Origin: an uncultured Bacteroides sp.
Lineage (GTDB): Bacteria > Bacteroidota > Bacteroidia > Bacteroidales > Bacteroidaceae
Direction of reading: 5' to 3'
Length of the DNA: 64,000 nt
NCBI GenBank assembly: GCA_900552075.1
Contig: URYL01000010.1
Location: forward strand, 1 to 64,000
The notes beneath the pieces are model-generated. The model saw nothing but the letters and a program-made list of their open reading frames with translations, was not told the origin of the DNA and searched no databases. Position numbers and translations under genes: made by a program. How positions within the stretch are numbered: the first letter of the stretch is position 1; the number at the start of each line of letters is the position of its first letter. Of this stretch, positions 17,009 through 26,884 are shown one piece after another.

Positions 17009-18259
17009 TTAAACAGACTCTTCTTGTGTAGTGATATTGCTGGCTGGTGTGATAGCCTCTGTTTGTCCTGCTTGTTGTGCCAGTGCTTCTGCTTCCTGAC
17101 GTTGCTTCAGGTCGTTCACATAGCGGCTGATGCTGAGGATGATGCCGATGTACACACTATTTATCAACGTAGCAGTTCCTCCCTTACTGATGAGGGGAAG
17201 AGGCTGTCCCGTGACGGGCATGATACCCACAGCTACCAGCATGTTGAACGTGGCTTGCATGACCAGCAGAATTCCGATACCTGTAATGAGGAATACATAG
17301 TAGGATTTGTCACAGCTTCTGGCAATTTTCCCGATTCTCATCAACAGAATGATGTAAAGGGCGGCCACAAAGGCACCTCCCACAAGTCCTAATTCTTCAA
17401 TGATAATGGCATAGATAAAATCTGAAAAGGCTTGTGACAGGAAATCTCGCTGAACACTGTTGCCGGGGCCTTTCCCGACGATATTACTGCTGGCGATGGC
17501 AATATTGGCATGAGCAATCTGCGCATCGTTGTTGATATCGAATTTAGCTGCCGGAATTTCACTTTCGTCGAAATGATTGTTCAGACGGCTCTGCCAAGTA
17601 ACCATACGGTGTAATCCGATCTTATCCCATGCTTCTCCCGGTACATATTTGATGGTAGCTACTCCGATGAAGATACAGACTATTCCTGCACCTGCCAGCA
17701 TGCCAAGCTGTTTGAAGGGTACTCGTCCTACAAACATTAACAGGAATACACTTCCAGCTAAGAGAACAGCGGTCGACAGGTTTTCCGTTACAATCATTCC
17801 ACAAGTGAAGGCTGTAATGATACATATATACTTGAAGGCCTTTTTGTTGGCTCCGTTTTCTTCTTGCATACGCGATAGGATGAAGGCTACCGTGATGATT
17901 GTGCCCATCTTGGCTACTTCAGACGGCTGGAACTGGATGAATCCCAGGTCAATCCATCGTTTGGCCCCGTTGGTGAGTGAACCTAAAATAAAAACGGCTG
18001 CCAGTAATACCCAGGAGATAGGCAACAAGATTATGAAGGTCTTAAACCAGCGACAGGGAATATTGTGCACAATCCAGACCGCGATGGTACCTACCATCAA
18101 CAACGTCAAATGGTTGGTGATGGGGCCCCAGTGATCTCCACTTTTATAAGTAAGGGTACTGGATGCGCTGAATACTTCCACAATGGATATCAGGCAAAGG
18201 AATAAGTAAATAATCCAAATTGCCTTGTCGCCTTTAAAAAAATTCTTTAGCAAATCCAT
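17009..18259 (-). CDS. ftsW: Peptidoglycan glycosyltransferase FtsW (SEDS family)
   Basis: Multi-pass membrane enzyme polymerising lipid II at the septum with FtsI. About ten hydrophobic segments are seen in 416 residues. SEDS marks include GAKRWIDLGFIQFQPSEVAK near 90-110, GLVGGAFVAALYI, and VGIMPVTGQPLPLISKGGT near 335-355. The position between murD and murG supports FtsW over RodA. The cytoplasmic tail is polar (TQEESV). Confidence 0.95.
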   Translation of the reverse strand: MDLLKNFFKGDKAIWIIYLFLCLISIVEVFSASSTLTYKSGDHWGPITNHLTLLMVGTIAVWIVHNIPCRWFKTFIILLPISWVLLAAVFILGSLTNGAKRWIDLGFIQFQPSEVAKMGTIITVAFILSRMQEENGANKKAFKYICIITAFTCGMIVTENLSTAVLLAGSVFLLMFVGRVPFKQLGMLAGAGIVCIFIGVATIKYVPGEAWDKIGLHRMVTWQSRLNNHFDESEIPAAKFDINNDAQIAHANIAIASSNIVGKGPGNSVQRDFLSQAFSDFIYAIIIEELGLVGGAFVAALYIILLMRIGKIARSCDKSYYVFLITGIGILLVMQATFNMLVAVGIMPVTGQPLPLISKGGTATLINSVYIGIILSISRYVNDLKQRQEAEALAQQAGQTEAITPASNITTQEESV

Positions 18260-18292
18260 ATATACTTGTGATTTCTATCTCCGTAAGTTATA

Positions 18293-19624
18293 TTATAAGT
18301 TTCTGACACATTCTTTGAACTGGTCGCCACGGTCTTCATAGCTTTTGAACAAGTCGAAGCTGGCGCAGCAAGGGCTGAGCAGTACAGTTTCTCCTTTCTT
18401 GGCCATTTTGTAAGCTGCATCCACTGCATCCTTCATGCTTTGTACGTCTGCAATCGGCAGTCCGAATCCATCGAAGAAGGCATGCAGTTTCTCATTGTGG
18501 AGACCCAGGAAAATCAAACCGGTACATTTTTCTTTGACAAGGTCCGCAATTTCATTGTAGTCATTGCCTTTATCCTTTCCACCCAGAATCAGGATGGTCT
18601 TGGTCTTCATACTTTGCAGGGCATACCAGCATGAGTTGACATTGGTTGCTTTGGAGTCGTTAATGTAGTCTACTCCTTTCACACGAGTTACTTTCTCCAG
18701 ACGGTGTTCCACTCCCTTGAAGTCGTGCAGTGCTTCACGGATACATTCTTTGCGTATACCTGCGATGTTGGCGGATATGCCGGCGGCCATGGAGTTGAAC
18801 AGATTGTGCGTTCCTGTCAAGGCCAGTTCCTCCTCTTCCATGTTGAAGGCGATAGGACGGGTGAAATATACCTTATCTTTTTCTGTGAAAGCAGCTACTC
18901 CTTCTTCGTTCTTCTCGGCAAACGGGAAATATTGTCCGTGAATGCCATACTTGTGGAGTTCTCTTTGTATGATAGGATCATCGTTCCAGAAGATGAAGGC
19001 ATCGTCGTTGGTCTGGTTCTGGATAATCCGGAACTTGGCGTCCACATAGTTCTGCATTTCGTAGCCGTAACGGTCCAAGTGGTCGGGTGTGATGTTCATC
19101 AGTACCGCAATGTTGGCATGGAACTTGTACATGTTGTCAAGTTGGAAGCTGCTGAGTTCAATCACGTAGTAATCGAAGTTACATTCAGCCACCTGGTATG
19201 CCAGACTTTGTCCGATGTTACCAGCCAGTCCAACATTCAGCCCGGCTTTCTTGAATATGTGGTAAATCAGGGAAGTGGTAGTGGTTTTTCCGTTACTTCC
19301 CGTGATGCAGATCATTTTTGCATTCGTATATCGTCCTGCAAATTCAATTTCCGAAATGATGGGAGTTCCTTGGCTTTTCAGTTTCAGAATCATCGGTGCA
19401 TCATTGGGGATTCCCGGACTTTTAATCACTTCGTCCGCATTCAGAATTAGTTCTTCAGTGTGTTTACCTTCTTCCCATTGAATACCTCTTTCGTTCAACA
19501 TCGTTTTATATTTGTCCTTGATGGTGGACATGTCTGAAACGAATGTATCGAAACCTTTTTTCTGTGCTAGGATAGCGGCACCTGTTCCGCTTTCTCCTGC
19601 TCCTAAGATGACAATTCTTGCCAT
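18293..19624 (-). CDS. murD: UDP-N-acetylmuramoylalanine--D-glutamate ligase
   Basis: Adds D-glutamate to UDP-MurNAc-L-Ala. The 443-residue Mur ligase carries VILGAGESGTGAAILAQKKG at the start, the P-loop ITGSNGKTTTTSLIYHIF near 108, HRLEKV followed by YINDSKATN near 310, and PCCASFDLFKSYEDRGD near the end. The final motif is specific to MurD. It starts 4 bases after the end of mraY. Confidence 0.97.
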   Translation of the reverse strand: MARIVILGAGESGTGAAILAQKKGFDTFVSDMSTIKDKYKTMLNERGIQWEEGKHTEELILNADEVIKSPGIPNDAPMILKLKSQGTPIISEIEFAGRYTNAKMICITGSNGKTTTTSLIYHIFKKAGLNVGLAGNIGQSLAYQVAECNFDYYVIELSSFQLDNMYKFHANIAVLMNITPDHLDRYGYEMQNYVDAKFRIIQNQTNDDAFIFWNDDPIIQRELHKYGIHGQYFPFAEKNEEGVAAFTEKDKVYFTRPIAFNMEEEELALTGTHNLFNSMAAGISANIAGIRKECIREALHDFKGVEHRLEKVTRVKGVDYINDSKATNVNSCWYALQSMKTKTILILGGKDKGNDYNEIADLVKEKCTGLIFLGLHNEKLHAFFDGFGLPIADVQSMKDAVDAAYKMAKKGETVLLSPCCASFDLFKSYEDRGDQFKECVRNL

Positions 19625-19628
19625 GACT

Positions 19629-20897
19629 TTATCTGATTTTAAGTGTAATTATCGTAATTGCTGCTAGTACAATGGTCACAATCCAGAAACGGACTGTAAT
19701 CTTGGATTCATGAAATACGCTGTGAGGGCGTGTGATCAAATACGTACAATTCGGATCAAGTTGTGCCAGTGTGGTACGGAAATGGTCGTGAATCGGTGTA
19801 CGTTTGAAGATACGCTGTTTGACTCCTTTTCTCTTTCCTTTCTGATAATATTTAACCTGTAGGATAACCGAGAGATTTTCCACCAGAAATACACCGCATA
19901 AAATCGGTATCAGTAACTCTTTATGGATGATAATAGCGAATACTGCTATCAATCCTCCGATGGTGAGACTGCCTGTATCACCCATAAACACTTGTGCCGG
20001 GAACGCATTGTACCATAGGAAACCAATCAAGGCTCCGATGAAAGCGCAAATAAAGATTACCAGCTCTTCACTTCCGGGGATGTACATGATATTCAGGTAT
20101 TCGGCATATTCTATGTGGCTAGACACATAGGCAAGTATGCCGAGGGTCACCCCTATGATGGCCGAGTTTCCAGCTGCCATTCCATCCATTCCGTCGTTCA
20201 GGTTGGCTCCGTTTGATACGGCTGTCACCACAAAGATGGTCACTAGCACAAATACAATCCAGCCTGCTTCTTTAGCATGGTCTCCTAAGAAACCTACAAA
20301 GTCGGCATAGTCCAAGTTGTTGTTCTTGAAGAAGGGGATGGTGGTTTTGGTAGATTTCTCGTTGACAGGTTTGTGTATCACATCTACCACCCGGCCATCC
20401 TGCTGGATTTCAATGTTCTCACGAATCACCACATCCGGACTCAAATAGAGAGCCAGTCCTACGATGAGGCCCAGTCCCACCTGGCCAATAATTTTAAATT
20501 TGCCGTGCAATCCTTCCTTATCTTTCCGGAACACTTTGATGTAGTCGTCCAGAAACCCGAGTGTGCCCAGCCAGATAGTAGTAATCAGCATCAGAATCAT
20601 GTAGATGTTGTGCAGTTTACCTAGCAGGAGGCAGGGAATTAGAATTGCTACAATGATGATAATACCTCCCATGGTAGGTACACCGACTTTCTTTACATTG
20701 AAAGGGTCGATGGAAGCATCACGCTGCGTTTCCGTAATCTGTTTCCTTTTGAGCAGGTTGATAAAATATTCTCCGAAAATGGCAGAAATCAGCAAAGACA
20801 GGATAACGGCCATTAACGAACGGAACGAGACGTAGCCAAACATACGTGCGCCCGGAAATCCGAACTGCTCCAAATATTGAAATAGATAATATAACAT
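19629..20897 (-). CDS. mraY: Phospho-N-acetylmuramoyl-pentapeptide transferase
   Basis: Membrane enzyme that makes lipid I from UDP-MurNAc-pentapeptide and undecaprenyl phosphate. The 422-residue protein has ten or so helices, PTMGGIIII near 75, LDDYIKVFRKDKEGL near 115-130, NLNDGMDGMAAG near 235 and FMGDTGSLTIGGL near 310. A ~60-residue insertion between the first conserved loops (VIRENIEIQQDGRVVDVIHK region) makes it longer than the E. coli protein. The start at 20897 (MLYYLFQYLEQFGFPG) is chosen because the longer frame would run into murE and adds a non-homologous basic leader. Confidence 0.96.
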   Translation of the reverse strand: MLYYLFQYLEQFGFPGARMFGYVSFRSLMAVILSLLISAIFGEYFINLLKRKQITETQRDASIDPFNVKKVGVPTMGGIIIIVAILIPCLLLGKLHNIYMILMLITTIWLGTLGFLDDYIKVFRKDKEGLHGKFKIIGQVGLGLIVGLALYLSPDVVIRENIEIQQDGRVVDVIHKPVNEKSTKTTIPFFKNNNLDYADFVGFLGDHAKEAGWIVFVLVTIFVVTAVSNGANLNDGMDGMAAGNSAIIGVTLGILAYVSSHIEYAEYLNIMYIPGSEELVIFICAFIGALIGFLWYNAFPAQVFMGDTGSLTIGGLIAVFAIIIHKELLIPILCGVFLVENLSVILQVKYYQKGKRKGVKQRIFKRTPIHDHFRTTLAQLDPNCTYLITRPHSVFHESKITVRFWIVTIVLAAITIITLKIR

Positions 20898-20913
20898 TGT
20901 TCCTTTTCTGTTT

Positions 20914-22371
20914 TTATTGTTCTCCTTTAAATATTTCGTCCAAGACTTCCTTATCATCAAAATGTGATTTGACTCCTTTTACGTCCTGATAAGTTTCGTG
21001 TCCTTTTCCGGCCACCAGAATTACATCCTGCGGCTGGGCCAGCATACATGCCGTACGAATAGCCTCTTTGCGGTCTATAATGCTAATCACTTTTTTCATC
21101 TCTTCTTTGTTCAGGCCATTCAACATATCATTGATGATGTCCTGCGGCTCTTCGAATCGGGGATTATCTGAAGTGATAATTACTTTGTCACTGCGTTTTA
21201 CCGATTCCTGGGCCATCAACGGACGTTTTCCTTTGTCACGGTTACCGCCGGCACCTACTACGGTGATTACATGGCCTCTTCCTCTCAGCACCTCATGAAT
21301 AGTTTCCAGCACATTGACCAAGGCATCCGGAGTATGGGCGTAGTCGACAATGGCCGTGTATCCTTTTGGCGAGCGTTTGGCATCAAAGCGTCCGCAGACC
21401 GGACGCAGCATGCTGAGTTTCAATAGTACGTCTTCCGGCTTTTTGCCTAGCAGGCAAGCTGCTCCATATACAGCGAGCAGGTTGGAAGCATTGAATCGTC
21501 CGATGAATTGCACGTTTACTTCCCTATTGTTGATGTCCAGCAACATGCCTTCGAAGCTGTCTTCCAGTACTTTCCCTTTGAAATCACACATGGTGTGCAG
21601 TGAGTAGGTAGCCACTTTGGCTTTGGTATTCTGAGTCATTACCAATCCGTTCTTGTCATCGGCATTGGTCAATGCAAATGCTTGTTTCGGGAGTCCGTCG
21701 AAGAACGCCTTTTTGGCTTTCAAGTAATTTTCGAAGGTCTTGTGGTAGTCTAGGTGGTCACGGGTAATGTTGGTGAAAATACCTCCAGCAAATCTCAGCC
21801 CGCTGATACGTTTTTGTACTACAGAATGTGAGCTGACTTCCATGAACGCATATTTGCATCCTTCATCAGCCATGCGGCCCAGCAGTTGGTTCAGCGTAAT
21901 AGGGTCGGGAGTAGTATGTTCGGTGGGGACGGCTTCTCCATCTATATAGTTGCATACGGTAGAAACCAATCCGACTTTGTACCCGAAGGAACGAAACATA
22001 TTATATAATAAGGTAGCAATGGTGGTCTTTCCATTGGTCCCGGTCACTCCGATTAAGTCCAGTTTTGAGGTTGGATCTCCGTAGAAGGTAGTAGCTAATT
22101 TTCCTACTGCATCTTCTGTATCGGCAAGTTGTACATAAGTGATTTGGGCTTCCAGCTTTTCAGGCAGTTGCTCGCAGACGATGACCGTCGCTCCGTTTTC
22201 AATGGCTTTGGAAATATAGTTATGTCCGTCAGCCTGCGTACCTTTTACTGCCACGAACATGAATCCATTCTTTACCATGCGTGAATCCATGTGGATTCCT
22301 GCCACTTCCAGGTTCTTATCACCTATGACTTGGAGCGGACTTACCGCTTTCAGAATATTCTCTAGTTTCAT
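20914..22371 (-). CDS. murE: UDP-MurNAc-tripeptide ligase (diaminopimelate-adding)
   Basis: Adds the third stem-peptide residue. The 485-residue protein has HMDSRMVKNGFMFVAVKGTQ near 30-50, the P-loop GVTGTNGKTTIATLLYNMF near 110, HTTPDP, and DNPRFEEPQDI near 400. The DNPR motif is the family mark for meso-diaminopimelate in place of lysine, which fits Gram-negative peptidoglycan. Six bases separate it from ftsI and 16 from mraY. Confidence 0.97.
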   Translation of the reverse strand: MKLENILKAVSPLQVIGDKNLEVAGIHMDSRMVKNGFMFVAVKGTQADGHNYISKAIENGATVIVCEQLPEKLEAQITYVQLADTEDAVGKLATTFYGDPTSKLDLIGVTGTNGKTTIATLLYNMFRSFGYKVGLVSTVCNYIDGEAVPTEHTTPDPITLNQLLGRMADEGCKYAFMEVSSHSVVQKRISGLRFAGGIFTNITRDHLDYHKTFENYLKAKKAFFDGLPKQAFALTNADDKNGLVMTQNTKAKVATYSLHTMCDFKGKVLEDSFEGMLLDINNREVNVQFIGRFNASNLLAVYGAACLLGKKPEDVLLKLSMLRPVCGRFDAKRSPKGYTAIVDYAHTPDALVNVLETIHEVLRGRGHVITVVGAGGNRDKGKRPLMAQESVKRSDKVIITSDNPRFEEPQDIINDMLNGLNKEEMKKVISIIDRKEAIRTACMLAQPQDVILVAGKGHETYQDVKGVKSHFDDKEVLDEIFKGEQ

Positions 22372-22377
22372 CTCTTT

Positions 22378-24501
22378 TTAGTCTAATGTTAATGTAATTG
22401 TCTGTCCTTTATGTAAATATGAGCCTGCATTGAGGCTTTGTTTGCTTACTTTTCCTGTACCGGAAAGGCGGACTCGAAGTCCTTGGCTTTCCAGCAGGTA
22501 TACGGCGTCTTTAGCTCCCATTCCTCTTACATTGGGTACCAGATGTTTGTCTGTATGAGTCTTTTTCAGTTCTGCATACGTATCGGTACAGTTGGCCTTC
22601 CCCCAAATCGGTGAATTGCCGACAGGTATGCTGGCACTGTTGCTCTTGATGTTTAAGTTTTTCAATATGTAAGAAGTTTCGCTTAAGTCTCCGTTTTTAA
22701 TGTGAGGAATGAATACTGAGGTTGAATCCTTGGCCGATGCTAGGTCCTGATACAGATGTTTGGCATAAATGCGTTCTGCAATTCGGCTGAACACACTTCC
22801 TGCCTGCAAACCACCGGATGCGGGGCCGTGAGGAATCTGGATAGAGACCAGACAACTGTACTTGGGTGCTTCGGAGGGGAAATATCCGCAGAAGCTGACC
22901 AAGTAGCTGACGCCTCCTGCCTTGTAGCCCGCTTTTCCCTGGGAAATTTGGGCTGTACCTGTTTTTCCGGAGACATTGAACTGCTTGCTTCCTGCAGGTT
23001 TGGCCAGTCCTTCTGAAACCACTTTTCGTAAAATTCCTCGAATCATGGTGAGGGTTGTATCCGAACAGATTTTAGGATTGACAATCTCGGTAGGGAACTC
23101 TTTGATGATTTCTCCATTTTTGGAAATCGCTTTTACAAATTTAGGTTTTACCATAGTACCGTTATTGGCTATGGCATTGTAAAAGTTCAATATATAAATA
23201 GGAGGAATCATCGTTTCGTATCCGATACTCATCCAGGGAAGTGTCGTCTTGGCAAAGTAGCGTTCTTTGGGACCCAGTATGCGCGGACTTGCTTCTCCTA
23301 CAAATCCCAGGTTCAATGGTTTGTCAATGCTCATTCGTCTCAGACCATCGATAAATTTCTGGGGATTACGTCCGTAGAATTTGTCGATAATCGTAGAAAC
23401 TCCGACATTGGAGGATACTTCCATGATGCGGGTTACGTCTATCTTTCCATATCCACCCTTATACCAGTTCCAGTCTTTCATGTTACTTCCGTGCATGTTG
23501 ACTACACCGTTGCCGGTATCTACCATATAGTCTGGGGTGATGTATTTATCCTCCAGAGCCACCATGATGGAAGCAGTCTTAAAAGTAGAACCCGGTTCCA
23601 TCAGGTTGCTGACTGCAGTATTTCTCATCTCATAATAATTCCCGTCACCAGCCTGTGTCATGTTTACATTAGCCTTTACCTCTCCGGTAGCCACATCCAT
23701 GACTATTGCCACTCCGAATACAGCATTGAGTGTTTTCAACTGGTCTACGAGGGCTTTTTCTGCAATATCCTGCATATCCACATCGATGGTGGTTATGACA
23801 TCACAACCATCCACGGCAGGTTTATCAATGATATTCAGGTACTTGTTCATTACCTTTTGGCGATGGGTGATGCCATCTTGTCCACGAAGAATGGAATCAT
23901 AGGTAAGTTCAATGCCATTCTTGGCACCTAATTCCATATCCGGATACATGTCGCCCAACGTACGGGCAGCCAATGAACCGAACGGTTTCTTACGCTGGTT
24001 GAATGCCAACTCGTGGAATCCTCCCTTGTATTTGCTGAGATTGAACACAGGTAATTGCTTGGCTTCTTTGTATTCTATGTAAGAAATACGTCGGGGATAA
24101 AGCAGATAGTTCCGGCTTTTCAGTCTTCTTCCTTTCAAAATATGCTGACGAAACTCTTTCGCACTTTTATCTGGGAAAATCTGATGCAGACCTTCGCAGA
24201 TTTCTGTCAAGTGGTTCATCAGCATGGTATCTTTCTTTTCTCCTCCTGCTTTGAAGTCCATGTAAATTTTGTATTCAGGCAAGCTGCTGGCCATCAGTTT
24301 ACCGTCGGCTGAAATGATGTTGCCTCTGGTGGGATGAACGATGACGTTTTCCTTTACGAAACGGTCGGCCACATCTTTCCAGTACTGTCGTTCGGCAAAC
24401 ATGATGATAGCGGCTTTTGCAATAATTGCAATGGCCAGCAATGCCATGACGAATACGATGAGTGTATAGCGTAAAATGATATTTTTCTGTCCGGGTATCA
24501 T
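22378..24501 (-). CDS. ftsI: Division transpeptidase (penicillin-binding protein, FtsI type) with a PASTA domain
   Basis: Cross-links septal peptidoglycan. The 707-residue protein has an N-terminal membrane helix (YTLIVFVMALLAIAIIAKAA), a dimerisation domain, and the serine transpeptidase triad: S-T-F-K in EPGSTFKT near 310, SSN near 360, and SGKTGTAQ near 520. A single PASTA domain occupies the last ~60 residues (LVPNVRGMGAKDAVYLLESQGLRV region, split here). PASTA on FtsI is unusual in Proteobacteria but regular in this phylum. Overlaps the ftsL-like gene by 4 bases. Confidence 0.95.
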   Translation of the reverse strand: MIPGQKNIILRYTLIVFVMALLAIAIIAKAAIIMFAERQYWKDVADRFVKENVIVHPTRGNIISADGKLMASSLPEYKIYMDFKAGGEKKDTMLMNHLTEICEGLHQIFPDKSAKEFRQHILKGRRLKSRNYLLYPRRISYIEYKEAKQLPVFNLSKYKGGFHELAFNQRKKPFGSLAARTLGDMYPDMELGAKNGIELTYDSILRGQDGITHRQKVMNKYLNIIDKPAVDGCDVITTIDVDMQDIAEKALVDQLKTLNAVFGVAIVMDVATGEVKANVNMTQAGDGNYYEMRNTAVSNLMEPGSTFKTASIMVALEDKYITPDYMVDTGNGVVNMHGSNMKDWNWYKGGYGKIDVTRIMEVSSNVGVSTIIDKFYGRNPQKFIDGLRRMSIDKPLNLGFVGEASPRILGPKERYFAKTTLPWMSIGYETMIPPIYILNFYNAIANNGTMVKPKFVKAISKNGEIIKEFPTEIVNPKICSDTTLTMIRGILRKVVSEGLAKPAGSKQFNVSGKTGTAQISQGKAGYKAGGVSYLVSFCGYFPSEAPKYSCLVSIQIPHGPASGGLQAGSVFSRIAERIYAKHLYQDLASAKDSTSVFIPHIKNGDLSETSYILKNLNIKSNSASIPVGNSPIWGKANCTDTYAELKKTHTDKHLVPNVRGMGAKDAVYLLESQGLRVRLSGTGKVSKQSLNAGSYLHKGQTITLTLD

Positions 24502-24863
24502 TTTTCAGTATCCTCCTTTTTGATTAAATAGGGTGGGGTGGAAGCTGTCTCTAGCGGAGTGCCTTCCGCAGATATGTATTCCTCGATACGTGACTGGCGG
24601 CTACGTTCCGTCAGCTCTGACGAAATAGTCAGTGCGTCATATTTTGTATCAATCAGTTCTTTCTTGAGGCGGTCTATTTCAATCATTTCCTGCTGGCTCG
24701 AGTAGCGGTTGTCTATATATAGGATTACCAGAATCATAATCAGGATAATCAGATTGGCCTGCTTTCTCATTAAGTGTACCAGCACTTCTCCTCCTAATAT
24801 GCTTCTCCATGTAATATGTGGAGTCTCTTGGGACAAATGATTCTCTTGTGGTTCCATTGTCAT
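24498..24863 (-). CDS. FtsL-like division protein
   Basis: The 121-residue bitopic protein has a cytoplasmic N-terminus of about 33 residues, one membrane helix (ANLIILIMILVILYI) and a short heptad-like periplasmic part (MIEIDRLKKELIDTKYDAL). The fold and the position between rsmH and ftsI match FtsL, although sequence alone is weak, as is usual for this family. Both ends overlap the neighbours by 4 bases (ATGA), which indicates coupled translation with rsmH and ftsI. Confidence 0.8.
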   Translation of the reverse strand: MTMEPQENHLSQETPHITWRSILGGEVLVHLMRKQANLIILIMILVILYIDNRYSSQQEMIEIDRLKKELIDTKYDALTISSELTERSRQSRIEEYISAEGTPLETASTPPYLIKKEDTEK

Positions 24864-25774
24864 TTTTTTTCTGCAATTCTTAATTTAGCACTGCGTGAAC
24901 GCGGATTGCGTTGTACCTCGTCGTCGCAGGGAGTAATTACCTTATTGTTGATAAGTTTGAACGGAGTCTGTATGTTTCCGAAAAAGTCTTGTTCTGCTTT
25001 TCCTTCTACATTTCCTGTCTTCATGATGTTCTTGACCATTCGGTCCTCCAGCGAATGATAAGTAATCACGACCAGCCGGCCTCCGGGGGCCAATGCCTCG
25101 GTAGCCGCATAAAGCATTTCTTTCAAGGCCTCCATTTCCTGATTTACTTCTATGCGGAGTGCCTGAAATACTTTGGCCAGTTCTTTTTTCTCTCTTTCTT
25201 TTCCGTATAGAGGTTTGATAAGGTCGATAAACTCTCCGATTGTTTCCACCGGTTTCGTGCTCCGGGCCTTCACAAGGACGGAGGCCAGCTTCCGGCTGTT
25301 CTTCAGTTCTCCGTATAAGTAAAAAACATTGGCCAGCCTTTCCTCTTCGTATGTGTTGACAATATCGGCCGCAGTGATGCCAGCCCGTTTGTTCATGCGC
25401 ATGTCCAGTTTTCCATCGAACCGGAAGGAGAATCCTCTTTCAGAGTCATCAAAATGATGGGAAGAGACACCCAAGTCGGCCAGAATGGCATCTACTTTTT
25501 CGACTCCATAATAGCGAAGGAAGTTGTGTAAGTAGCGGAAATTGCTTCTTACAAAAGTAAACCGTGGGTCGTTGACGATATTTTTCTCGGCATCAGGGTC
25601 CTGGTCAAAGCTGAACAGCTTGCTGCTACTATCCATTTGGCGTAAGATTTCTTTGGAGTGTCCTCCTCCTCCGAAGGTTACGTCCACGTAGATACCTCCG
25701 GGATGGATGTGCATGCCTTCGATACTTTCGTGCAATAATACAGGGATATGATATGTCTGTTCAGTCTGTTCCAT
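24860..25774 (-). CDS. rsmH: 16S rRNA (cytosine-1402-N4)-methyltransferase
   Basis: Methylates C1402 in the ribosomal P site. The 304-residue protein has HIPVLLHESIEGM at the start, the SAM loop DVTFGGGGHSKEILR near 32, ILADLGVSSHHFDDSERGFS near 100-120, and VVITYHSLEDRMVKN near 230. It is the first gene of the minus-strand division cluster. The 267 bases upstream hold no mraZ and only weak promoter-like sequence. Confidence 0.97.
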   Translation of the reverse strand: MEQTEQTYHIPVLLHESIEGMHIHPGGIYVDVTFGGGGHSKEILRQMDSSSKLFSFDQDPDAEKNIVNDPRFTFVRSNFRYLHNFLRYYGVEKVDAILADLGVSSHHFDDSERGFSFRFDGKLDMRMNKRAGITAADIVNTYEEERLANVFYLYGELKNSRKLASVLVKARSTKPVETIGEFIDLIKPLYGKEREKKELAKVFQALRIEVNQEMEALKEMLYAATEALAPGGRLVVITYHSLEDRMVKNIMKTGNVEGKAEQDFFGNIQTPFKLINNKVITPCDDEVQRNPRSRSAKLRIAEKK

Positions 25775-26014
25775 GCAGTTTTTGATTATAATTCACCTTA
25801 TTATATATTCAAGCTGTAAAATTAGATATTTCCATAGAATCAATCACTATGTTTCTTGTAGAAAATTTAAAGAAGTTATCAACAGGTTGTTTAATGCTCG
25901 GATATTTTTCAGATATGTTTCCATTTTGTATACTGATTCGAGGTAAGAGAAATTTTTTTTGTGTAGATGAGTGTATTTTTTGTGGTAAAATGAATGTGGT
26001 TTCAAAAGATACGT

Positions 26015-26022
26015 TACTTTTG
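26015..26022 (+). promoter_or_regulatory. -7 box upstream of glsA
   Basis: TACTTTTG matches TAnnTTTG perfectly and lies 19 bases before the chosen start at 26042. No clear -33 box. An open frame starting upstream at 25994 would begin before this box. Confidence 0.5.
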
Positions 26023-26041
26023 CAAGGTAAACATTTGTAGA

Positions 26042-26860
26042 ATGGGTGAAAATTCCATATTTTTAATTGATATTGATAAAGTATTGAGGGATAAGGTTGG
26101 CAAAAAGGCCGATCGGATACCGCGTTTCCTTGTGTCTTATCTGAAGCGTATTGTGCATCAGGAAGAGATTAATTCTTTCCTGAAAAGCGTGTCTGAGAAG
26201 ACCAGTGTGGATTTTCTGGAAGCTTGCATGGAATACTTGGATATAAAGCTGGAAGTGAGTGGACTGGAGAATCTTCCATCCGACCGCTTGTGCACATTTG
26301 TCTCCAATCATCCGCTAGGGGGACAGGATGGGATAGCCTTAGGATATATTTTAGGCAAGCATTATGATGGGCACATCAAATATCTGGTGAACGACTTGCT
26401 GATGAACCTCCATGGCCTGGCTCCCTTGTGTATCCCTATCAATAAGACCGGTGCACAGTCGCGTGATTTTCCTCGGATGGTAGAAGCCGGTTTCCATTCA
26501 GATTCCCATATTATCATGTTCCCGGCCGGAATCTGTTCCAGAAGGCAAAAAGGAGTTATCAGAGATTTGGCGTGGAAAAAGACATTTGTAACCAAAAGTG
26601 TGGAAACGCATCGGGATGTAGTACCTATACATTTTGAGGGACGCAATTCCAATTTTTTTTACAACTTGGCCAATGTATGTAAGTTTTTGGGGATCAAATT
26701 TAATATTGCCATGTTGTATCTGGCAGATGAAATGTACAAGAATCGCCACAAAACATTTAAAGTGACAATAGGGAAGCCTATTCCGTGGCAGACATTCGAC
26801 AAGTCGATGTCACCGGCAGAGTGGGCGGATTATGTAAGAGAGTTAGTATATAAACTGTGA
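26042..26860 (+). CDS. glsA: Glycine lipid O-acyltransferase (PlsC family)
   Basis: Probable second enzyme of glycine lipid synthesis, acylating the hydroxyl of the N-acyl-3-hydroxy-acyl glycine made by GlsB. The 272-residue protein has the PlsC-type block SNHPLGGQDGIALG near 95-108 (a His-Asp catalytic pair with a slightly widened spacing, HxxxxxD) and FPAGICSRR near 162. Bacteroides thetaiotaomicron has a neighbouring glsA-glsB pair near its dcw cluster, and the same order is seen here. Start at 26042 (MGENSIFLID) chosen over 25994 because of the promoter box. The next gene follows after 24 bases. Confidence 0.85.
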   Translation: MGENSIFLIDIDKVLRDKVGKKADRIPRFLVSYLKRIVHQEEINSFLKSVSEKTSVDFLEACMEYLDIKLEVSGLENLPSDRLCTFVSNHPLGGQDGIALGYILGKHYDGHIKYLVNDLLMNLHGLAPLCIPINKTGAQSRDFPRMVEAGFHSDSHIIMFPAGICSRRQKGVIRDLAWKKTFVTKSVETHRDVVPIHFEGRNSNFFYNLANVCKFLGIKFNIAMLYLADEMYKNRHKTFKVTIGKPIPWQTFDKSMSPAEWADYVRELVYKL

Positions 26861-26884
26861 AAATACGATTTAATCATAGAGATT

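Noticed and set aside
25849..26040. 63-codon frame before glsA as a possible mraZ or leader gene
   Set aside because: No MraZ pattern, cysteine- and phenylalanine-rich chance sequence, and it contains the glsA -7 box.
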